The position numbers and the translations under genes are program-made. The notes beneath the pieces are model-generated. The model had not been told where the DNA came from, did not search any database, and saw nothing but the letters and a program-made list of their open reading frames with translations. Shown here piece by piece: positions 38,098 through 42,602 of a stretch of DNA of 42,602 nucleotides; the first letter of the stretch is position 1; each line of letters starts with the position of its first letter. The DNA comes from a virus: IMG/VR virus record IMGVR_UViG_3300049617_000251, positions 1 to 42,602 of that record, one strand, 5' to 3'.

Positions 38098-38994
38098 ATG
38101 CCAAATTGCGGATCAAACACGTTGTACATTAAAAGACCTAGCCAAAAGGATTTTAATGCTCTTGCCTCTTGCCCAAACACTTCCTGCGTTGGTCTTACGG
38201 ACCCAGTGGGGTGTGGCAAAATAGGTCCAAGACCAAATCGTGGAATTGTACGTGAACAAATCAAAGATGCAGTGCTTCTTATGCTTGGGGCACCTGTTAT
38301 GAAAATTGAATTAGACGATCAAAACTTGGACGGAGCATGTGATTTGGCCCTAATGGTTCTTGAGCAATATGCTGGTAGAGAGTATTTCACTTATTATGTT
38401 TTTAACACGCTGCCAGGAAAAAGCGTGTATACTATGCCTCCAGATGTTGGCATAGTGAGAAATGTTTTCTACCGAGAACAGCCTGGTCTCTTTTTTAACG
38501 CTTCAGACATTGGTGGTGCGTTACCAATTGAATATTATTACCCAGGTGGAGCTTATGCTTCCATGCAAGGTGGCTTGATGGACCCAAATCAACCAATTTA
38601 TGGTCGTGCTGGAGAATGGGTTCTTTACAAACAGTACGAACAGATGTATGCTCGGCTTTCAAGCCAACTTGGTGGCTGGGAATGGGTTGATGGTTATTGT
38701 AATATCAAATTGTATCCAACTCCGTGTCGCTGCAACGCAGTTATCGTTCATTATCTGCAAAGACAACCAGACTTCAAACAGGTCACTCAGGCAATGATCG
38801 AAGGAGCTTTGATTTACGCCAAGGAGATGCTTGGTCGAATTCGCAGCAAATATGGTGGAACCATTCCAGGTCCAGGCGGGCCAGTTACCTTGGATGGCGA
38901 TAAATTGATTCAAGAAGCCAGAGAAGACAAGGAAAAATGGATGGAACAGCTAATTTACAGATACGGCGATTTGCTTGGACCTACTATGGATTGA
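38098..38994 (+). CDS. 13: gp13-like neck protein
   Basis: 298 aa. Residues 50-100 (IVREQIKDAVLLMLGAPVMKIELDDQ, then ACDLALMVLEQYAGREYFTYYVF) match the N-terminal pattern of T4 gp13-like neck proteins (xxRxLGAPxIxIELTxDQ...A...Y). An N-terminal 45 residues with five Cys is extra. GKSVYTMPPDVGIVRNVFY and the C-terminal helical part (MIEGALIYAKEMLGRIRSKYGG) complete the fold. In T4 gp13 and gp14 complete the head so it can bind a tail. Residues 146-182 are copied in the protein at 32570. Confidence 0.7.
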   Translation: MPNCGSNTLYIKRPSQKDFNALASCPNTSCVGLTDPVGCGKIGPRPNRGIVREQIKDAVLLMLGAPVMKIELDDQNLDGACDLALMVLEQYAGREYFTYYVFNTLPGKSVYTMPPDVGIVRNVFYREQPGLFFNASDIGGALPIEYYYPGGAYASMQGGLMDPNQPIYGRAGEWVLYKQYEQMYARLSSQLGGWEWVDGYCNIKLYPTPCRCNAVIVHYLQRQPDFKQVTQAMIEGALIYAKEMLGRIRSKYGGTIPGPGGPVTLDGDKLIQEAREDKEKWMEQLIYRYGDLLGPTMD

Positions 38995-39005
38995 TGGAGG
39001 ACTGC

Positions 39006-39467
39006 ATGATGGAAGAAAAGAGAACCCTCGCACAACGGGTAGCTGATGACGTTGCAGAGTTTGGCGGCTCTTGGAAATTCATCTTTTCTGGCCTGCTCAT
39101 CATCGTTATTTGGGTTTTACTAAATACTCTGGCCTTCCTGCATTTTATTGCTTTTGACGAGTATCCATTCATTTTTCTCAATCTTTTTCTCAGCTTGGTT
39201 GCCGCTTTCCAGGCACCATTCATCCTTATGGCCCAACACAGGGCCGAAGCCAAGCAGGATCATGCGTATAGGGTGTTGTTCCAAGAAATCAAGGAATTGG
39301 TGCAGAAAGACATCGATTTGACCAATGATCATAAAAATTTGTTGAAAGTAATCGAGACTCACGAAAAAAAATCCGGCAGGCGACTTGTGAATTTAGTAAG
39401 GCTGCTGGCTGAGAAGAAAATTACGCCTGACATGGCTATTGATCTTGACAATCCTCGGGAGCCGTGA
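39006..39467 (+). CDS. DUF1003-like membrane protein
   Basis: 153 aa; GGAGG lies 5 nt before ATG 39006. LAQRVADDVAEFGGSWKFIF is followed by two membrane helices (GLLIIVIWVLLNTLAFLHFI and FIFLNLFLSLVAAFQAPFIL) and MAQHRAEAKQDHAYR, the full signature of DUF1003. The C-terminal part is a charged helix. Function of the family is unknown. The ATG is 12 nt after the gp13-like gene, so probably co-transcribed. Confidence 0.85.
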   Translation: MMEEKRTLAQRVADDVAEFGGSWKFIFSGLLIIVIWVLLNTLAFLHFIAFDEYPFIFLNLFLSLVAAFQAPFILMAQHRAEAKQDHAYRVLFQEIKELVQKDIDLTNDHKNLLKVIETHEKKSGRRLVNLVRLLAEKKITPDMAIDLDNPREP

Positions 39468-39474
39468 ATTGGCA

Positions 39475-39514
39475 TTGACATGTAAATTTTTGTTTGCTCC
39501 AATCCAGGATTGGA
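39475..39514 (+). promoter_or_regulatory. Promoter with palindromic operator upstream of the ANTAR gene
   Basis: TTGACA (39475-39480), 17 nt, then TCCAAT form a sigma-70-like promoter. The -10 is part of a palindrome TCCAATC-CAG-GATTGGA (39498-39514) suited to a dimeric repressor. Downstream lie about 50 nt of leader and a terminator. Confidence 0.45.
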
Positions 39515-39562
39515 AGACTTGATAGAATGTACCTCGCACTGTCGAGAGGCACGCTATACAGT

Positions 39563-39616
39563 AGGCCAACACAAACAGAAACTTCTATTTTGAAGTTCCG
39601 ATGTGTTGGCCTTTTT
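39563..39616 (+). terminator. Intrinsic terminator in the leader of the ANTAR gene
   Basis: AGGCCAACACA pairs with TGTGTTGGCCT, with an inner AACTTC/GAAGTT hairpin having a 6-nt loop, followed by TTTTTG. It ends 20 nt before the GTG start, so the gene can only be expressed by read-through or by a promoter in between (none seen). Confidence 0.75.
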
Positions 39617-39635
39617 GTTTGATAAGGAGTATCCA

Positions 39636-40031
39636 GTGGCCAGGGGAAATAATCCGAATGAAACCTTGGACGAGATCGAATTGCACCTGAAACAGGCCAA
39701 ATTAGCGTTTGACCGAGATGCGTTGATTGCCGCCGAAATCAACAAACAGGCCAAATTAGCGTTTGACCGAGATGCGTTGATTGCCGCCGAAATCAACAAA
39801 GCACTTTCGCAGGTTCCTCGTCTCCGAGAAGAAATTTCTGCCCTCAAACAGACGCTCGAAGATCGAAAGATCATCGAGCAAGCCAAAGGCATTCTCATGA
39901 AGAGAAGCGGCTTAACCGAGAAAGAAGCTCACTCCAGACTCCAAAAACGGTCTATCGATAACGGTAAAAAGATGGTGGATAATGCGTTGCTGCTCATTGC
40001 AGCCGAAATTATTATGGAAGAAGAAATTTAG
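39636..40031 (+). CDS. ANTAR-domain regulator
   Basis: 131 aa with a GTG start set by AAGGAG 6 nt upstream. The C-terminal 55 residues fit the ANTAR RNA-binding antiterminator domain: ALKQTLEDRKIIEQAKGILM, RSGLTEKEAHSRLQ and RSIDNGKKMVDNALLLI. ANTAR proteins bind paired hexaloop hairpins and block terminators. The N-terminal part is a helical coil, with an 18-residue unit repeated twice (QAKLAFDRDALIAAEINK), unlike the usual receiver or sensor domains. The leader has a terminator (39563-39616), so self-regulation by antitermination is an attractive but unproven idea; I could not find the standard A-G hexaloops. Confidence 0.75.
   Translation: MARGNNPNETLDEIELHLKQAKLAFDRDALIAAEINKQAKLAFDRDALIAAEINKALSQVPRLREEISALKQTLEDRKIIEQAKGILMKRSGLTEKEAHSRLQKRSIDNGKKMVDNALLLIAAEIIMEEEI
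39690..39797 (+). repeat. Exact 54-bp tandem duplication
   Basis: Two identical 54-bp copies (39690-39743 and 39744-39797) inside the ANTAR gene. They keep the frame and encode the 18-residue repeat. The identity of the copies points to recent duplication. Confidence 0.95.
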
Positions 40032-40063
40032 ACTTGACGCCTGTTTGATGATTCGGTAAATTG

Positions 40064-40104
40064 CAACGAGCATGATGGTGTGAAATCATCATGTTTTTTC
40101 GTTG
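40064..40104 (+). terminator. Intrinsic terminator after the ANTAR gene
   Basis: CATGATG pairs with CATCATG around GTGTGAAAT, followed by TTTTTTCG. It lies 33 nt after the stop at 40031. Confidence 0.8.
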
Positions 40105-40159
40105 GGCGACTTGATGTTGCCTCTTTTCTGGGTTTGCGACAAACCACCAAAACCAATTC

Positions 40160-40196
40160 GAGTAACCCCGTCACAATGATAGTGACGGGGCTACTC
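40160..40196 (+). other. Strong leader hairpin
   Basis: GAGTA-CCCCGTCAC pairs with GTGACGGGG-TACTC with one A/C mismatch, loop AATGATA. No U-run. It lies 12 nt before the ribosome site of the gene at 40222 and may control its translation or stabilise the mRNA. Confidence 0.5.
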
Positions 40197-40221
40197 ATTG
40201 GACCCAGCAAGGAGAATTTCC

Positions 40222-40449
40222 ATGTTTCTCTCTCGTCGGCTCACGTTCACTTCTGTTCGCCTAAGTTACAATCCATGTAACGACAAATCCCCCACCGGCT
40301 TTAGCAGACCGCCGCCCATCCCAGCATGCGTTCTTGATTACTTCAAGGCAATCTCTGTTGCCGACGAAAAGTTTCAGGTGGCAGAAATGCGTGCCTTGAT
40401 GCAAGATCCTGACTTCTATCCCAGGGTGAAGGTCACGGAGGCAATTTAG
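40222..40449 (+). CDS. Unknown protein, 75 aa
   Basis: AAGGAG lies 7 nt upstream of the ATG. The first 30 residues are basic and Pro-rich (MFLSRRLTFTSVRLSYNP), then a compact acidic helix follows (ACVLDYFKAISVADEKFQVAEMRALMQDPDFYPRV). No family recognised. It has its own leader hairpin and a terminator right behind it, so it is a single-gene unit. Confidence 0.65.
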   Translation: MFLSRRLTFTSVRLSYNPCNDKSPTGFSRPPPIPACVLDYFKAISVADEKFQVAEMRALMQDPDFYPRVKVTEAI

Positions 40450-40471
40450 GCAAATCACTTTGAGTAACACG

Positions 40472-40504
40472 AAAGGACCAGCGGCCATGCTGGTCCTTTT
40501 TTTA
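40472..40504 (+). terminator. Intrinsic terminator
   Basis: AAAGGACCAGC pairs with GCTGGTCCTTT around GGCCAT, followed by seven T. It separates the 40222 gene from the late gene at 40527. Confidence 0.92.
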
Positions 40505-40514
40505 TTCACACAGC

Positions 40515-40521
40515 TATATAA
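40515..40521 (+). promoter_or_regulatory. TATATAA late-promoter-like box
   Basis: TATATAA, 5 nt, ATG at 40527. It follows a strong terminator directly, so this is the only evident promoter of the gene. Confidence 0.55.
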
Positions 40522-40526
40522 TATTG

Positions 40527-41042
40527 ATGGCTAACTTCAAAGAATACTTAGAATCCCGAGAACTCGGTGATGATTGTTTGTTAATGATTTCGAAAGACGA
40601 CTCGCTTGATGAATCTGCCGATAGCACCCGGTACAGTGTAGAAGTAAACTATCGCACCAGGCCCGATGAGGTGCTGGAAGCTTTCGCTAAAATTGCTTTG
40701 GGCTATGTCAGTGCGGGCATCAAGCAACACGATTTTCACGTCAAGCATGTGTACGCAGAAAAGCCAATCAGAATTTTGGTTTCGAGCAGGAACTGGGACG
40801 ACGGCGAATGGGTCGTCACGGTTAGCTGGCACGATAAAGACCGATGCTTTGTTGTATCCAAAGGCTTCTACAACAAAGATCGTCGCACCGTCAGCGTCCA
40901 GCAGAGCGAAAAATGCAAAGGTGAAAACGCTGCCGAATTAGCCAAGCAAGTCTACAACATGATGCACTCTCTCAAAGATGTGCCAGATCGTCACCAGGCA
41001 AAGCTCAAGCCAGTTCCTCTTAAGAGAGGGCCAAAAGGGTAA
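40527..41042 (+). CDS. Internal head protein candidate, 171 aa
   Basis: MANFKEYLESRELGDD resembles the capsid-targeting start of the 2204 and 11807 proteins; the cleavage site is less clear (YLE-S or SRE-L). The rest is a folded-looking alpha/beta domain (YSVEVNYRTRPDEVLEAFAKIALGYVSAG, WVVTVSWHDKDRCFVVSKGFY) and a basic tail (KLKPVPLKRGPKG). Expressed from a late-promoter-like box at leaderless distance. A function after injection is possible. It converges directly with the next gene. Confidence 0.65.
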   Translation: MANFKEYLESRELGDDCLLMISKDDSLDESADSTRYSVEVNYRTRPDEVLEAFAKIALGYVSAGIKQHDFHVKHVYAEKPIRILVSSRNWDDGEWVVTVSWHDKDRCFVVSKGFYNKDRRTVSVQQSEKCKGENAAELAKQVYNMMHSLKDVPDRHQAKLKPVPLKRGPKG

Positions 41043-41333
41043 TCACAGGACTTTGCCTCCAAATCTTGCTACAGCTTGAATAGCACCATCTCCTTGAACC
41101 GAGACGTTCTTAAAAGTAGTTGGTGAACAACTAGAAAGAAGAGTCTTGGCCTCTGCAACATTGTTAGCATCAATCAAACAAAGCTCTCCATATCCTTTTC
41201 TGGCATTGAGGATATATTGATCCATCCATCCCCCAGATCCTACCTTGCCTTTGTATTTTCCGTCCCAGAAGATGAAAGTAGATTCATCCAAATCTTGATG
41301 CCCCCGCCATTCGTCATATGTGATTAGTGCCAT
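41043..41333 (-). CDS. Unknown protein, 96 aa
   Basis: MALITYDEWRGHQDLDESTFIFWDGKYKGKVGSGGWMDQYI... is a small soluble protein. LCLIDANNVAEAKTLL looks like a helix-strand unit. No family is recognised. The TAAATAC in front of the ATG weakly resembles the late box. It ends back to back with the gene at 40527 with no gap. Confidence 0.6.
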   Translation of the reverse strand: MALITYDEWRGHQDLDESTFIFWDGKYKGKVGSGGWMDQYILNARKGYGELCLIDANNVAEAKTLLSSCSPTTFKNVSVQGDGAIQAVARFGGKVL

Positions 41334-41431
41334 GCCGGTATTTACACATTACGAATCAAATCCCTATTGCTATAATTCAATCCGCAAACTACTTTAGGGC
41401 CATAACAACGTTCAAGGAAGGACGGCAATCA

Positions 41432-42409
41432 ATGGAAATTGAAGAAGTTGTTGTTGACCAAAAAGTAATTATGGGGGACAGCAGTATAGTTCTCGATGGT
41501 ATCACGGAAAAAATAGATGTTATCGTAACAAGTCCTCCTTATAACATAGGCATCGATTACAATACTTACAATGACAAAAAGTCTCTGGAAGATTACCTTA
41601 AGTGGATTGGCGATATATCCAAAAAGCTCTTTCATGTTCTTGATGAAAAAGGCTCCTTCTTTCTTAACGTCGGATCTACCAACAAATATCCAAATATTAC
41701 CAACGAGGTTTGCAAGGCAGTTTTGGATCAAAACTTCGTATTGCAAAACAACATCCTTTGGGTTAAGAGCATATCTGTACGGCCAGTCAATAAGGATGCT
41801 GATGTTTTCAAAAAGTATTTGAGCAAGCTTGGACTGAAAACATCTGATATTAAGAAGATCAAGCCAGACGTTGATATTTCTATCCTAAACGACGAGAATA
41901 GATGGAAGACATTTGGACACTTCAAGCCTATCAACAGTGAACGTTATCTTAACAACTGTCACGAATCTATCTTCCATTTCACCAAGGATGGGAATGTGCC
42001 GCTAGATCGTCTAGCAGTAGGAGTTCCATACGATGATAAATCTAACATTGACAGGTGGAGCCACAATCAAGTAGAAGGCAGTGATAAGAATCGTGACAGA
42101 AGATGTCGTGGGAATGTATGGCACATTCCATACAAGACGGTTCAAGAAGGCAAAGAACATCCAGCAGGATATCCTGTCGAACTTGCCGAGAATTGCATTA
42201 AGTTACACGGAATAAAGGAAGGGCTCTTGGTTTTAGATCCCTTTTTAGGAGCGGGAACTACATTAGTGGCCTGCAAGAATCTCAATGTAAGAGGCATCGG
42301 TATTGAAATCGACGAATACTATTGCCATTTAACCAAAGGTCGATTGTCTACAACCTTGTGTCAAAGCACTTTACCAGACCCAACAGATAAATTGACCGAA
42401 CCATTATGA
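41432..42409 (+). CDS. DNA methyltransferase (beta-class, N4-C or N6-A)
   Basis: 325 aa from ATG 41432, with AAGGAAGG upstream and TATAAT at about 41373. Motif IV TSPPYN (about 33-38) comes before the AdoMet motif I DPFLGAGTT (about 269-277), the order of beta-class amino-methyltransferases. TSPPY is commoner in N4-cytosine enzymes. It includes VLDEKGSFFLNVG and GNVWHIPY. No restriction gene is nearby, so it probably protects phage DNA or regulates. The target is not readable. Confidence 0.88.
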   Translation: MEIEEVVVDQKVIMGDSSIVLDGITEKIDVIVTSPPYNIGIDYNTYNDKKSLEDYLKWIGDISKKLFHVLDEKGSFFLNVGSTNKYPNITNEVCKAVLDQNFVLQNNILWVKSISVRPVNKDADVFKKYLSKLGLKTSDIKKIKPDVDISILNDENRWKTFGHFKPINSERYLNNCHESIFHFTKDGNVPLDRLAVGVPYDDKSNIDRWSHNQVEGSDKNRDRRCRGNVWHIPYKTVQEGKEHPAGYPVELAENCIKLHGIKEGLLVLDPFLGAGTTLVACKNLNVRGIGIEIDEYYCHLTKGRLSTTLCQSTLPDPTDKLTEPL

Positions 42410-42444
42410 AAGTTAAGTGTCTACTTTACTTTGCCAGAAATTAT

Positions 42445-42470
42445 CCGTGGATACTATATAAGATACATGG
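42445..42470 (+). promoter_or_regulatory. Late-promoter box within a hairpin over the start codon
   Basis: CCGTGGAT (42445-42452) pairs with ATACATGG (42463-42470) at seven of eight positions, one of them G-U. TATATAA (42455-42461) lies in the loop, the ATG of the next gene in the 3' arm. Same plan as at 22483-22517 but weaker. Confidence 0.45.
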
Positions 42471-42602
42471 ATAAGAAGCCGCAAGAGAAATTGACGAAGG
42501 AAATCGTGGTGATGATACAACCATCACTGTACCAACAGTTCAAGGACAAGTGTGCCGAGAACTACGTCAGTGTGTCAGAAGTTGTCCGCACCTTCATCCG
42601 TG
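42467..42602 (+). CDS. Ribbon-helix-helix protein (partial)
   Basis: Runs off the window. MDKKPQEKLTKEIVVMIQP, then LYQQFKDKCAENYVSVSEVVRTFIR gives the strand-helix-helix order of an RHH DNA-binding domain (strand KEIVVMI, helix LYQQFKDKC, second helix SVSEVVRTFI). Probably a small regulator. The start is set by TATATAA 5 nt before the ATG. Confidence 0.7.
   Translation, partial: MDKKPQEKLTKEIVVMIQPSLYQQFKDKCAENYVSVSEVVRTFIR

Noticed and set aside
40064-40196. Classical ANTAR double-hexaloop target
   Set aside because: Loops are 9 and 7 nt and lack the A1/G4 pattern; the other candidate at 39533-39550 has loop CACTGT, also off pattern.
41432-42409. Restriction-modification system
   Set aside because: Only the methyltransferase is present; the neighbours show no nuclease.

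Overview
The window is part of the genome of a large T4-like tailed phage (myovirus). The evidence is a set of T4-type functions: the gp46/gp47 recombination nuclease, a gp55-like late sigma factor, a gp26-like baseplate protein with its small partner, three gp19-like tail tube paralogues, neck proteins resembling gp13, gp14 and gp15, and small proteins with the N-terminal capsid-targeting signal of T4 internal head proteins. Around these lie nucleotide-metabolism genes (class II ribonucleotide reductase, CTP synthase), a tRNA-Ser and a probable tRNA-Ile, many homing-type endonucleases, and TnpB remnants. Nothing read here fixes the host. The sequence is AT-rich with short intergenic gaps.

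Layout. 1-1083 holds no protein gene; it carries a TnpB-type 3'-end relic, two tRNAs, strong terminators and a bounded candidate non-coding transcription unit. 1084-12793 holds an unknown conserved protein, two internal-head-protein candidates, an HNH gene, gp47-gp46, nrdJ, another HNH gene, pyrG and a PD-(D/E)XK nuclease. 12767-19866 is a mostly minus-strand block: an ADP-ribosyltransferase/HD fusion, a zinc-ribbon protein, a tightly overlapping operon with two related HNH genes, and the gp26-like baseplate genes. 19971-26291 is mainly plus strand: small phage genes, a LAGLIDADG endonuclease, a sedolisin peptidase without pro-domain, a glycosyltransferase/TPR-like gene and the gp55-like sigma factor. 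26293-38994 is the virion module on both strands: tail tubes, neck proteins, a 1090-residue protein, and an eroded tnpB locus. 38995-42602 holds a DUF1003-like membrane protein, an ANTAR-domain regulator, a third internal-head-protein candidate, a DNA methyltransferase and the start of a ribbon-helix-helix protein.

How it fits together. Seven plus-strand genes share the pattern TAnATAA followed by 4-5 nt and ATG, and variants precede several other starts on both strands. This resembles a T4 late promoter placed so close to the start codon that the mRNA would be leaderless or nearly so; the gp55-like sigma factor encoded here is its natural reader. At the sedolisin gene the promoter sits in the loop of a perfect 13-bp inverted repeat whose 3' arm contains the start codon. 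That layout would hide the start in read-through transcripts and expose it in late transcripts, as in T4 genes e and soc.

The observations most worth following are the leaderless late-promoter pattern, the sedolisin and its hairpin, the ADP-ribosyltransferase/HD fusion, the phage ANTAR regulator behind an operator and terminator, the ~380-nt non-coding unit, and several TnpB 3' ends that persist without a tnpB gene.
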